Source: Trichinella spiralis (lineage: Eukaryota; Nematoda; Enoplea; Trichinellida; Trichinellidae). From it: a DNA stretch of 64,000 nt. Both the position numbers and the translations under genes were made by a program. Each line of letters starts with the position of its first letter. Within the stretch, counting starts at the first letter, position 1. Positions 48,064 to 60,078 of this stretch are shown piece after piece. The stretch spans positions 17,877,741-17,941,740 of the forward strand of contig CM012953.1 in NCBI GenBank assembly GCA_000181795.3, read 5' to 3'. The notes beneath the pieces were generated by a model, which made no database searches, was not told where the DNA came from, and saw nothing but the letters and a program-made list of their open reading frames with translations.

Positions 48064-48179
48064 CAACCTCAGCAGTGTTCCTCTTCTTTTTTCTGAACCA
48101 GTCTCGGATCAAGGGCTCGGCAAGGAAGATGATTGCTCGGAAACCAGAACGGTGGTCTGAGTAGGGAGAGAGTTTCATG

Positions 48180-50096
48180 ACGGCCACCATACAAGTGGAT
48201 CCGGTCGGAAACTGCGTGGTGTGCTGCGGAATCCATCCTGTTGAGATTTGCCCGCGATTCGTCGAACTCTCCGTGCCGGAACGATGGCAATGTGTCCGGA
48301 AACACGGGTTGTGTTTTGGATGTCTGCGAAAAGGGCACCGTAGAGCATGCTGAGAGTAGCAGGAGAAGATGATCCCATTGCCATGGAGACCATTTTCGGG
48401 TGGATCCTTTGCGGTCCGAAGGCGCGAAGTTCAGCTGGCAAACAAGGGACCACCATGGTCTCGACGGTAACGAAAAGCAGCTCTGCCGGAGCGACGGAAG
48501 AACTCAACTGACTGTTGAGAAGATTCTGGGAGATCGATTCGATTGGGGTGGCGCAGGAGGCAGAAACCAATTCGGACGAGGACGTCAAGAGAAAGTTCAG
48601 TGAGTCGGTCATGTTTGATGGAACGAGATATGTCGTCGGGCTTTTGTGGAGAGCAGGGGCAGTGCACCTGCCAGACAACCGCGAGGTCGCCATGCAACGT
48701 TTGAGAGCGTTCAGACGGCAGTTGAACCGATCCGGAGAAAGACCAGGAGTACTCAGGAGTCATCCGTGACTACCTTGACCGTGGATGGGCAGAAAAAGTG
48801 GATGGAACATCAAGTCCGCCAGGAAGAACTTGGTACCTGCCCCATTATGCCGTCTACCAACACAATCAAGGTAAGAAGAAGTATCGGGTGGTGTTCGACG
48901 GTTCTGCGGAATGGAACGGGACATCCTTAAACAACTGTCTCGACCCAGGACCGAAGTTGCAACCCGACTTGGTCGCCGTGCTCCTCCGGTTCCGCCGATA
49001 CAGGATCGCGCTGCAGGCTGACATTGAAAAGATGTACCTGCAGGTCGGATTGCGTCCGGAAGATCGGGACATTTGCCGTTTCCTATGGCAGGGAAGGGAC
49101 TGCGGAGCCCCCGTGAAGGTCTATCGGCTAACGCGGATGGGGTTCGGCCTCACGTGCTCTCCATTCCTGGCCATGCAAGTGGGGAGGCACCATGCGCAGC
49201 GCCGCGGGAACATTGACGCGCTGACCGACAGAGTGTTATCGGATATGTACGTCGACGACCTGGCGACGAGCTGCGATGAAGTTGAGGAGGCCCGACATCT
49301 CGTCCAGAGGTTGACCGAACTGATGAAAACTGGCGGCTTCGCTCTTAGGAAATGGGCGAGCAATGATCCAGATACATTGTTGGACCTCCCTCCAGAAGAT
49401 GTGTCTTCAGCTGATTGGATCGGCTGTGGAAGACGCTCGGTTTGCACTGGAACCGGCACAGCGACCACCTGACGTTCATGCCCATGCCGGATATCCATCC
49501 GGAGCGGCATGATTCCAAAAGGCAGTTGCTTAGTCTGGCATCCCGATTATTCGACCCATTAGGCTGCTTAGCCCCCTTCACCATCAGAGCGAAGAAGCTG
49601 TTCCAGTCTCTCTGGTTGAAGGGTCTTAATTGGGATGACCAGCTGCCCCTCGACATCAATAGCGTGTGGTGTCAATGGAAGAGAGAACTGGAGACCCTGG
49701 ACAGCGTCAGAGTCCCACGCGCGTTGATGATCATTCCAAGAGATCAGATTCGACACTCTAAATTGCACGTTTTTGGCGACGCCTCTGAAACAGCGTTTGG
49801 CACCGTGCCATACCTGATGACGGAGTCCATGGACGGTGTCAAGGAGGTGAGATTCTGCCTCGCCAAGACCCGCGTCGCTCCGGTCAAGCGACTGAGCCTC
49901 CCACGGCTCGAATTGATGGCTGCACTCCACATGGCGCGCCTCAAAGAGTACGTGGAACGGGAATTAGGCCATCCTTTTAACCGATCCACCTATTGGAGCG
50001 ACAGTACTATTGTCCTCAGTTGGATCCAAGGCGACACACGAAGGTGGAAACCTTTCGTGGCGAACCGCTTTCAGGAGATCCTCAGCCGGACTGATC
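48180..50096 (+). pseudogene. BEL/Pao gag knuckle, RT and RNase H
   Basis: Near 48255-48330 the frame gives RKHGLCFGCLRKGHRRAC, a Pao gag zinc knuckle. Protease is missing; the next recognisable part is the pre-RT segment FWEIDSIGVAQEAETNSDED (48520 on), then in another frame TWYLPHYAVYQHNQGKKKY, DIEKMYLQVGLRPEDRDICR, FGLTCSPFLAM and the catalytic MYVDDLATSC (about 49246). A shift near 49415 leads to LFDPLGCLAPFTIRAKKLFQ and RNase H (HVFGDASETAFGTVPYL, YWSDSTIVLSWIQG, FVANRFQEILSRTDP). At 50096 Pao sequence ends and gypsy sequence begins in the same frame. At least three frameshifts and the deletion make it inactive. Confidence 0.85.
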
Positions 50097-51943
50097 CTGG
50101 ACTGGACCTGGACGATGCCATCGTATTTGAGAACTGCCAATATTATGTATATATTGTATTGTCAAACTTGCCATCATATAAGTCTGCCGAAGAGCATACG
50201 GCACGACTGCGCGAGGTGCTCTGCCGACTCATGAAGAGGAAGGTGGCATACTTGGGTCACATCATTTCAGAAAAAGGGATCGCTACAGACCCAAGCAAAA
50301 CCTCTGCCGTAGGGAGTGGCCGACACCGACTTGCGTGTCAGAGTTGCGGCAGTTCCTGGGACTGGCGTAGTACTACCGCAAGTTCGTCAACGGCTTTGCG
50401 AATGTCGCCGCCCCGCTACACCGGCTGTTGGAAAAAGGGGCCGAGTGGGACTGGTCAAAAGCCTGTCAGTCCGCCTGCGACGCACTGAAGTACCACCTTA
50501 CATCTGCGCCCGTCTTCGTCTATCCTGACTTCCATCGGCAGTTCATTGTCGACATGGACGCCAGCGGAGACGGCCTTGGGGCGGTGCTGAGCCAAAGAGA
50601 AGAGAAAGCTGAAAGAGTCGTGGCGTACGCGAGTCGCACGCTGACCAAGGCTGAGCGTCGGTATTGCGCGACTCGGAGAGAAATGCTCGGTTTGGTATGG
50701 GCCCTGCGCGAGTTCCGGCCGTATCTTTATGGTCAGAGATTCCTGGTGCGCACGTACCATAGTTGCCTGCGCTGGTTGACGACTTTTAAGGAACCAGAGG
50801 GGCAGGTAGCCCGATGGCTGGAGAGTCTAGCAGAGCTCAATTTCGAAGTGGAACACCGAGCAGGACACTTGCACGGCAACGTCGACGCGCTATCCCGTAC
50901 CAGCTGTACACAGTGTGGACGGCTGGTAGAAGGCAGTGCATGCGCAATTCTGAACTGAAACGTGGCGCAGAGCTTTAAAGACCAGTTGTTGGCCGCCCAG
51001 CAGGCGGACCCAGAGATCCGACTACTGCAGCAATGGTTGGTTGGCGCGAGCTGGCCGGTGGTATGTCCCCCGGAGTGTAGCCGTTACATGCACGTGCTGT
51101 GGCGGCAACGGCGCAGCAGAGTGGATAAAGATGGCTTCATCTGGCGACATCGTCGCGGACTCACGGCCGAGGAAGGGGTTAAGCAGGAGCTGGTGCCGCG
51201 AGCCCTCAGAAACGAAGTCCTACAGTCAATGCACGACAGTCGGTACGCAGGTCACCTGGGTGAGCAGCGGACACTGGCACGAGTCAGGAACCGATTCTAC
51301 TGGCCGGGAATGAGTGGTGACGTGCACACATTGTGCCGCACATGCATGCAGTGCGCGAGGAGGAAGGGCCCAACCAAGAACAACCGTGCGCCGATGCAGG
51401 CCATGGCTGCGGGATACCATTTGCAGCGTGTTGGCATCGACATTCTTGGGCCGCTGGAAAAGACCCCATCGCGGAACCGATACGTCCTGGTCCTGACGGA
51501 CTACTTCACCAAATGGACTGCCGCATTCCCCTTCGCCAACATGGAGGCCAGTACCGTGGCCAAGGTGTTGGTCGAGAAGTACATCGCGTGCCTTGGCGCC
51601 CTTGACAACCTGCACAGCGACCAAGGCCGCTCATTTGAAGCGTCAGTGGTGCTGGAGATGTTCTTGGGCTGCTAAGAAGACGCGATTCTCTCCATACCAC
51701 CCGCAGGGGAATGGAGAGGCGGAGAGGTTTAACCGCACCCACCTGGACATGCTGTCCATCATGGTCGATGGGAACCCAGGCCAGTGGGATGACATGCTGC
51801 CATTCGGCATGCGGGCGTACAACAGCAGCGTTCACGATAGCACGGGAGTGACGCCTGCGATCGCCATGCTCAGTCAAGAGTTGCGGTTGCCACTGGATGT
51901 TCAGATAGGGAACCCGCCTTGGCGCGAAGCCCAAGGGCTACGC
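50097..51943 (+). pseudogene. Gypsy RT end, RNase H and integrase fused to Pao
   Basis: Gypsy sequence begins at the RT catalytic box (LDLDDAIVF) and, after a 45-base AT-rich insert, continues EEHTARLREVL and VAYLGHIISEKGIATDPSKT, in frame with Pao. A shift near 50310 leads to AEWDWSKACQSACDALKYHL, RNase H (FIVDMDASGDGLGAVLSQRE, ALSRTS) up to 50958. Integrase follows: GHLGEQRTLARVRNRFYWPG, CMQCARRK, VLVLTDYFTKWTAAFPF, LHSDQGRSFEASV, a shift near 51665, then HPQGNGEAERFNRTH. The TIR repeat interrupts it at 51944. Confidence 0.85.
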
Positions 51944-54900
51944 TTTGTTCCCATTTGGTCATACTTATGTTCCCCTTCGGTCCCACTGTTCACTTATTTG
52001 TCGTTCACCAAGCTATTTTATTGGACCGTCAAGTCTTTGTCGTATTGGTTTTCCTTGTATAATTGCTCATTGATTCAAATCTTTCCCTTCTGAATACCAT
52101 CAAATATTTGTTGTTGTCACTGAATGGAATACTCCCCTTCGCATTACCAACTTTTCATTTTTTTGAATCAACTTAACCAATGGATCCCTCAGGTCCGAAA
52201 AAAAAAATTCTGATTAAAGATTCCTCCAAACGGTAACATTATGGGGAATAAAAAAAATTTACTTTTGCCCATTAAAAATTTGCATATCCTGAAAAAAAAA
52301 CCCCTCCCAGAAGTTCTTTTTAAAGGGTCAAACAACCAACCTGCCATTCACAATTCCGGGGGGGCGAATGTCATTCCAAAAATTGACAAAAAAACCGAAA
52401 AAACATTAANNNNNNNNNNNNNNNNNNNNNNNNNNNNNNNNNNNNNNNNNNNNNNNNNNNNNNNNNNNNNNNNNNNNNNNNNNNNNNNNNNNNNNNNNNN
52501 NNNNNNNNNNNNNNNNNNNNNNNNNNNNNNNNNNNNNNNNNNNNNNNNNNNNNNNNNNNNNNNNNNNNNNNNNNNNNNNNNNNNNNNNNNNNNNNNNNNN
52601 NNNNNNNNNNNNNNNNNNNNNNNNNNNNNNNNNNNNNNNNNNNNNNNNNNNNNNNNNNNNNNNNNNNNNNNNNNNNNNNNNNNNNNNNNNNNNNNNNNNN
52701 NNNNNNNNNNNNNNNNNNNNNNNNNNNNNNNNNNNNNNNNNNNNNNNNNNNNNNNNNNNNNNNNNNNNNNNNNNNNNNNNNNNNNNNNNNNNNNNNNNNN
52801 NNNNNNNNNNNNNNNNNNNNNNNNNNNNNNNNNNNNNNNNNNNNNNNNNNNNNNNNNNNNNNNNNNNNNNNNNNNNNNNNNNNNNNNNNNNNNNNNNNNN
52901 NNNNNNNNNNNNNNNNNNNNNNNNNNNNNNNNNNNNNNNNNNNNNNNNNNNNNNNNNNNNNNNNNNNNNNNNNNNNNNNNNNNNNNNNNNNNNNNNNNNN
53001 NNNNNNNNNNNNNNNNNNNNNNNNNNNNNNNNNNNNNNNNNNNNNNNNNNNNNNNNNNNNNNNNNNNNNNNNNNNNNNNNNNNNNNNNNNNNNNNNNNNN
53101 NNNNNNNNNNNNNNNNNNNNNNNNNNNNNNNNNNNNNNNNNNNNNNNNNNNNNNNNNNNNNNNNNNNNNNNNNNNNNNNNNNNNNNNNNNNNNNNNNNNN
53201 NNNNNNNNNNNNNNNNNNNCATTGAAATTTTTGTTTATTTAAATTTTTTATTCGTGGTGAAGTTTATACTTTTTCATGATCAGCATTCCCGAAAGTAATT
53301 TTTATCATTATTCTATATTTTATTGTACCAAAGTGACGTTATATCAAATGCGATAGTAATAATTCAGAAAAACAATACAAAAAATAAGTTAAATAGTGAT
53401 TATTATTTTTCACTACCCAACAGCAACAACAACAATAATAAACAACATATCAGTGAACGACATTAACAAAGTGGCATCGGGGCGATTTCAAAATTACGAA
53501 TTATTCTTTGTGGATAAAGATTGACGCTAAGGACAGCCGCTTTGTTTATTGAAGCTAGAAAAATAAACTCTTATTTGCCAATATCTATAACCGTACATAG
53601 CAACAGACTACTGGCACCAGCGTACTCGCCACAAAGGCATGGATGGTAAAATGCTATTGATATCATTGAGGTACAACCTTGAATGTACCATCCGTACCCC
53701 AAGTTTTTACGGTTGCCATCAGTCTATATAGGCTATGTGCTCATCTACCCGGCAATTTTCAACGTGATCTTTTCTATCGATCCCAGCCGGAATTTCTAAA
53801 TCTGTCCACACTGCACCCCCGCAGCCTTATTTATCCTATACAAAAGTAAAGTAATTGTTAATTACTAGGAACACATGCTGTACATTCAGCGCATACTTTT
53901 GAACATCTCCAATATTTCTGTTTGCGGGCACATTTTAATTTATATATCCTGCCTACTATACCACCCAATTGGACCAAATCCCGCAACGATTTGGTACAAG
54001 ATGTAACTCAGGGCACTGAGCCATGACAAGGAACAGAATAGAAAATGATTCAAATAACTCTGCAACGCAAAGCACTGAACTCAAACTTAGCATCAAAAAT
54101 GAAAATAAATTTGCCAGTTTTGAATTTCATTTTATATAGTCATTTTGAAACAACATTTGGTTTTCATTTCTCATTTTATCTACAATCGAAGATCAACTTC
54201 TGATATTCCTTGTGGTACCAATGACTTTTGTTAATACTGACAGAATAAAATTAATCACACACAAATGGCACACGAATGCTAACATCAAAGAACGTGATGT
54301 CCACTGCAGAGTGAATTTGAAGCTGCTTTAACTGCTATTCTGCTTCGTGCTGTCCATCGCTTCCTTTCTGTTTTCAAAGTGTTTTACACTCATTTATCTG
54401 AGTTCATCAGATAAATTACGTTTCACCTAGCAATTAAATGAAATTTATGCATTAAATGCTTTTCCTTTTGTCAGAAAATATTCTGATCATTAGCTAAAGG
54501 CGATTGTAATACAATGGAAAAATCAACAAGTGATGAATTCTCCACAGCTGCAGTTGTCAGCTTAAACTAGGCATGGCAATTGATAATTTGTTAGCATCGA
54601 ATTACATTTTTGATTTCCGTCTGACTGTTCTATGAAAATCTTTCCTGATAGCAATCAAAGAATTTTACTTTTAACTTCAGAAAGTTTTTACCTCTTTCGT
54701 CAGTGTTATTGTTTTCCTTTGTATATTTTATTTAAGTAAAAAATCTGCAATATTATTTTACAAATCAAAAAACAAATTTATTTATATATTTGGTGTAAAT
54801 TTTAAACTTTCTATTTCAAAATCTGAACAAAACCGACTAGTGCGTTGGTGAAGACTTAAATTGCCATCTGTTTTCATTTCCATTTGCAACCTTTCAATGT

Positions 54901-56316
54901 ATATATTTTAATTATAACGAAATATTTAAACATTCCGCATCAAAAGCAGCGCTTATGATGTAGCTGATCTGTTTGATGTTGCATTTCAAATTACATTTGA
55001 ACTTGGTTATAAGTGAGCATGGAATTTCGAAAGAATTTCCATGCACTTATCCATTATTTTATTGTTTAATTAAATACAGGAAATTTTTTTCGGCCAAAAT
55101 CTTAAGCACTTATTCAATGTGCACTTAACCAAGTTCGACTGTATTATATATGAAATGTATGAACGTCAAATAGGATTTTTCATACAAACAGCATAACTAA
55201 TCGACATGTATAAAAATACATATATGCATGTTTCGTAATGAAAGAAACTTCGTGAATATTAAAGTAAAATTCTTGGATTGCAAACAAGAAAGATTTAAAC
55301 AGAAATCAAGAATCAATAGTAAAATCAAGAAATTAATCAGATGTTAATAATTTAGTAGTAGTCACTCCTTGGTTGAGCTTGAATCCTGCAACTGTGAACA
55401 ATTTGTCAATTGTGTATTTTCCCTTTGTATTAAAATCGCCTTAACCAACATATGTGATATGACGAGATACGCGAACAATGTTTGACAAAGACATGCGTGA
55501 AATCATGCGTAAAATTCAGTAAAATTGCGAGCTAACGCGTAACGTAAGCATTAGCGCCATTTGTAAGACGGAAATTTGAATTGTTATTACATCATTCCAG
55601 ATTTTTCAAACAGATTATTCAGTATTCTGACATTACACCCGGAAGTTAATATCCAATCTAGATAAATTTCAACAGGCAACATTTATTTACAAAAAGTGGG
55701 AGCAGATTTATATATCAGGAGGTAAATCGGTAATAGACCGAAGAAGAAACAAGGAAGAAGATAAGAATGCCCCTGACCACCGCTTATTTATATTAGTTTT
55801 TTATTTCATTGTATTGCATTATTTAATTTTTTCCTTTGTCGTTGTTACCACTTTGTTAATGTCGTTCACTGATATGTTGTTTATTATTGTTGTTGTTAGT
55901 GCTGTTGGCTAGTGAAAAATAAAAATTACTATTTAACATATTTTTTGTATTGTTTTTTCTGAATAATTACTATCACATTTGATATAACGTCATTTTGGTA
56001 CAATTAAATATAGAATAATGATAAAAATTATTTTCGGGAATGCTGATCATGAAAAAGTATAAACTTCACCACAATAATATATTTAAATAAACAAAATTTC
56101 AATGAATGACGAAACTTCAAACAGACAATAAAATTTTGGAATAATAAATATTACCATTTTTTATGTTACGTCATTAGTATTAAAGTTACGTAGTAACTAT
56201 AATAACTAAATCTAATAATAATAATAATGACTAAATCAATAAAATAGCGTGGTCAACGACCAATAAGTGAACAGTGGGACCGAAGGGGAACATAAGTGAG
56301 ACGAAGTGGGAGCATT
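51944..56316. repeat. Large TIR-family copy with both ends (A-B'-C'-A')
   Basis: The left tip TTTGTTCCCATTTGGTCAT and the right tip, in reverse ATGCTCCCACTTCGTCTCA, both lead into CTTATGTTCCCCTTCGGTCC. The interior is the reverse of blocks B (53600-54240) and C (54240-55690). An assembly gap removes about 0.8 kb of the left part. Flanking bases do not match, so a target duplication is not supported. The left end interrupts gypsy integrase. Confidence 0.75.
52410..53219. other. Assembly gap (810 N)
   Basis: A run of N bases. It lies inside a multi-copy repeat, and the 320 bases before it show homopolymer runs typical of a poor-quality read end. Confidence 0.98.
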
Positions 56317-57225
56317 CCTTTTTGAAGGGTAACCGGCGGTAACAAGAAAAGAAAGGCCAGCGTGGGGCGGTAGCGGCATTGTGTGTCTGGCGGTCAGTCA
56401 TACGGCGTGCGCGTCCCGTCTTATTTGTCTTGGTATTACAGTCTCTTGTACTCCGTTGTTTACAATAAGCTCTCTACATTACAAATGGTGCAAATCAATC
56501 GAGCGCCCAACGGCGCTACACTACTTTCATATTTTATGCAAAGCTAAAATAAAAGGGGTAACTCATTTAGCTAAATGAATACAGTTAACCGAATTATTCG
56601 ATTAATCGCGATTTATAAACTGTATTGTTCATTATTCGGAAATTTTACACGAACGACTAAAAACCATGCCCTAGTGATAATAGTCCGGTTCAGGTGACAA
56701 ATGATCCCGCCCGAGAGTGCGGCTCCTTACAATTCTCTCGACAGATAGGAACTGTTTATTCAACAGAATACAACGATTAGTATGTAAAATAGGACTAAAG
56801 GTCAGACGTACTTCTTTCGCGGATCTTCTTACCGAAAGCGATTTAGCCTGTTGAGAACTCCCTTCGTTTGAGCCTGAACATCCGCATCCGCTACCGTAAC
56901 CGGAGATTGGCAGCTGGTGACGTAATAGGCACGTGCGAAGGCGATAGTGAACGCGAGCGAAAAACCTGATCTGGTGTGTTGTGTTGGTATGTAATTGTTT
57001 TGTGCGATTCTTCTGAATAAATCTTAGTTTCCCTGTACCGCTGTTCCTGAATTATCGATAGCGCTACTAAGCCTGAGAAGAGCCAGTGACTCCGTTAGCG
57101 AAACTCAACTGCCACGTCCAGTTGGATTGAACACGGCCTTTTTTAACAGTCTCTGCCCGGCAGCACTTCGGTGTCTTCCCTGAGGTGTACTTCGGTGCTG
57201 TCTGCTGGATTTGCATATATATATA
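56317..57225. other. Mixed repeat-derived DNA, no gene recognised
   Basis: Composition changes several times. A GAATAAATC signal near 57018 and the surrounding block could belong to an LTR, but no second copy is visible. The small ORF at 56381-56578 is not convincing. The region ends in an AT dinucleotide run that served as the target of the next LTR. Confidence 0.45.
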
Positions 57226-57498
57226 TGTTAGGAAATCTTTTATTTAAACTTGAAGATCTTTCTTGTAGTGGACTGTATAGGTTAATTGTAGAAAATCAAC
57301 GAGGCGGGTGTGACTGAGGTCTTATTTATTCAGAATAAATAGTGAGTAACAACAATGATGTAGCGACAGAAAGTAGTTCAGCCGGTTCCGTGTTCTTCGT
57401 ATGTGTTGGAAATCGTGTATTGTTCCCTCCTCACTCGTATATATATCTTTTTTTTGGCGTCACTCCGCATCTGGCGATCTAGATAAAATGAAAAGCAA

Positions 57499-59361
57499 TT
57501 AACCGTTTAGATGCCAATGTTCCCTTTTGGGAACATGATATTTGAGGCCAAATATCTCTGTGATGAGAAGGTTAACACACCCAATTTTTTTTTGTTGTTT
57601 AGATATTGTTGAGTTTTATTTCATAGTTCCATTCTGCTAATCTACACCCACGCTTTCCTGAGATAATGGACCCTAAAATATGCTAATTTTCGACTTTTTT
57701 AACCTGTCTCGCTCTTAGTTAGATTTTTATTTAAAAAATTGGTGTGAGCTGCATATAATTAACATGGAATGAAGAAGAAGAAGAAGCTGTCTATCAAATA
57801 AATATTATTTTATTATTTTATAATTATGTGGCAGCTGACGGGATGATTGGAAAGTTTGATGTTCCCAATTGGGAACATTGGCGCTTGGCATTAACAAAAA
57901 TCACGTATTTTACACCAAATCCTCTTTGAGTATAAGTACAGCTCGAGGTTGTTTTTTGGTCACAGCGAACATAAATGATGAGATTTACACCTCTATTCTA
58001 ACAACTGACACATTCATTTGTTCCATCTTTCTCATTATTTGGTTGTTGTTGGAGACAGCTGTATCCAAGTTTCGGTCAACTTTGGCCAAATGATGCAAGG
58101 CCTGTTCACAGCTGTCGGCTCTGTTGTCTCAGTTCCCACTTAGACTACAGCCCTACTGCCATTCTGTAAAGTTGTCGTTATTTGAGTTGGTGATGGCTTC
58201 GAGATTTCTCACGTTGGAAAACGCTATAGACTATTTAGAGACCTTACCCCCAGAAGACCAAATCAATGCAGAAGTTTGTCAGTTACCACCCTGTGAAGAT
58301 GGCACCTGACTGATGAGGAGCATATTGAGGAAGACGATTTAGATGAAGTGATGCCTCTGTGGTGAGGTAGACGTTACCGTGGATAGCGATCGAATTGTGA
58401 ATGAAGACGACGTGACGACGAATAAAGGCTACGGGTACAATTCGAAATGCCAGAATACGCAACTGCCCCTTATGAAGCCGGAAGTAATAATGAAAAAATG
58501 CCGAGGATATTTCGAACATGCATGTGATGGAGAAATGTATGTGTGCCGATGGAATGACAACGCTGCAGTAACTATTGCATCCAATTATCATACACATTTT
58601 CTGGTTAAAACTGTAAAAAGATATTCGAAAGCTGAGAAGAAACATGTCGATATAACAGAGCCAAACATCATACGGCAGTACAACAAATATATGGGTGGTG
58701 TGGATGTGATGGACAAAGTGTTATCTACTTATCGACCGAAATTCAGATCAAGAAAATGGTGGTGGAATTTATTTTCACATGCGTTGAATATGGCCGTAGT
58801 GGCAGCTTGGAAATTGCACATCGAGCTACATACAGCAAGCAATGACCGGCTGTCACATTTACAGTTCCGCCGGGAAATCACCATCCATTTATTGCACGCG
58901 AGGCCATTCGTAAGAAACCACCCAGAACCACGGTCACACTTACCAATAAGACTCCGGACTTCGTACGGGCACTACCTCCAATCATGTGCCCAAGGACGAT
59001 GTGCAGTTTGCCAAAGAAACTGCAGAAATGAATGTGTTCAGTGCAGAAAAAGGCTACACCGAAATTGTTTTCCGTCTTATCATGGCTTAGCATAATTTTA
59101 TCAATATGTTTCTACTGTAGAAATAACTTTATATTATCCACAATGTGACGTGAAGTATGAAACCTTTAATATTGAATTATTGGTAAAATTGTTAAGCCCA
59201 AGTGCCAATGTTCCCATTTGGGAACATACCAAAAAAGTACATTGTTTCAATCAGAATGAGGTGGCATTAACACATGTACCTTAGATCCTTCTTATTAAGC
59301 CATTTTTTAAATATTATAGCCCTTACGCAAGGGGAACCTAATTCGGCCAGTAAACGGTTAA
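57499..59361 (+). mobile_element. Non-autonomous piggyBac element in the solo LTR
   Basis: TTAA stands at both ends (57499-57502 and 59358-59361), immediately inside which are CCGTTTA and TAAACGG. This is the piggyBac signature. The homologous LTR at 18537 has a single TTAA and no insertion. Inside are three copies of a palindrome ATGTTCCC-N4-GGGAACAT at 57517, 57859 and 59208, likely transposase-binding sites, and a transposase gene lacking its middle. Element length is 1855 bp without the duplications. Confidence 0.93.
58193..59095 (+). pseudogene. Internally deleted piggyBac transposase
   Basis: The ATG at 58193 gives MASRFLTLENAIDYLETLPP, then an acidic N-terminus (LTDEEHIEEDDLDEVM) readable only through two opposite one-base shifts near 58305 and 58360. 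The frame resumes with VTVDSDRIVNEDDV and at once enters the C-terminal half: CDGEMYVCRWNDNAAVTIAS, QYNKYMGGVDVMDKVLSTYR (with the third conserved Asp), WWWNLFSHALNM and a C-terminal Cys-rich domain (CAVCQRNC, CVQCRKRLHRNC) that binds zinc in the family. The segment carrying the first two catalytic Asp residues is absent. It cannot cut DNA, but the DNA-binding C-terminus is open for 238 codons. Confidence 0.88.
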
Positions 59362-59676
59362 GAAATCGGCTTGGGTACGCCATCCCTTAGACTGTGCAGC
59401 TTAGCCGGAGTCTGAACAGGTGCGCTGTCAGCCACATTTCAGTTTGACGCTTTTTTAGCAACTGACCACCAGAGTTTTGGCAGATAATTTACAGGACGCT
59501 GACCTTTTGATGATTTAATTGCCATTCCATTGTTTTCCATCAATGAAAACAAGGGATGCAACTGGCGTTGCGCAACTGTTGTTTTCGTACCAGGAGCAAT
59601 GCTTTGTTACCACGGGGAATTTTAGATGGTGATGAGTAGGTATTGAGAAAAGATTTCTCAACAATATATATATATA

Positions 59677-60026
59677 TGTCGCATCCAGAACTGGTAAAAT
59701 CCGTTGAGTAAAAACTAATCTACAGCTATAAATAGCGATGCGCGTCACGAGAGTAAGTTTATGCAAATATTATAAAGCAAATTGTCTATACCTATAACGG
59801 CGGTTGCTGCAAGCAGTTGACCTTATTCAAAACCCGGAAGGGATTTTATATATAAATCTCTGTTTTGCTAAGAGTAGGTTGTTGTTGAATAAATATTCGC
59901 TCAAGAAAGGCGTTATCATTACTGCACTGCGTTAGTTGTTCATTTTCGGGTACTGCGCTTCAAACATACGTTTTGAGTGTTTACCCTTAAAGTGTAGTAG
60001 CTCTGGTCAATTGGATATATGGTTCA
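59677..60026 (+). repeat. 5' LTR of the GC-rich BEL/Pao element
   Basis: It starts TGTCGCATCC and ends GGTTCA, directly before the primer site. TATATATAAAT lies near 59850 and AATAAA near 59889, in the expected order. It differs entirely from the Pao LTR at 57226, so the two belong to different Pao lineages that use the same primer tRNA. Confidence 0.7.
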
Positions 60027-60043
60027 TGGTCCTCCGAGCCGGA
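60027..60043 (+). promoter_or_regulatory. Primer-binding site (tRNA-Tyr type)
   Basis: TGGTCCTCCGAGCCGGA follows the LTR with no spacer and is identical to the site at 41010-40994 on the minus strand. It is complementary to a tRNA-Tyr 3' end (CCGGCTCG-x-AGGA-CCA). Confidence 0.75.
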
Positions 60044-60078
60044 GTTGCAGTACTAGTGGTGAAGCTACTAACGTTCAA

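Larger units (their letters stand above)
57226..59663 (-). repeat. Solo BEL/Pao LTR with ATATA target duplication, split by piggyBac
   Basis: The ends are TGTTAGGAAATC and GATTTCTCAACA, flanked by ATATA (57221-57225 and 59664-59668). Without the piggyBac element it is about 579 bp and matches 18255-18827. No internal Pao sequence adjoins it in the same orientation, so it is a solo LTR, presumably left by LTR-LTR recombination. Confidence 0.85.

Noticed and set aside
52241-53242. 333-codon open frame across the gap
   Set aside because: It is open only because N codons are unread; the real bases on either side are repeat and low-quality sequence.
57226-59663. 5' LTR of the 60-64 kb Pao element
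   Set aside because: It is in the opposite orientation, has its own ATATA duplication and differs in sequence from the LTR at 59677-60026 that directly precedes the primer site.
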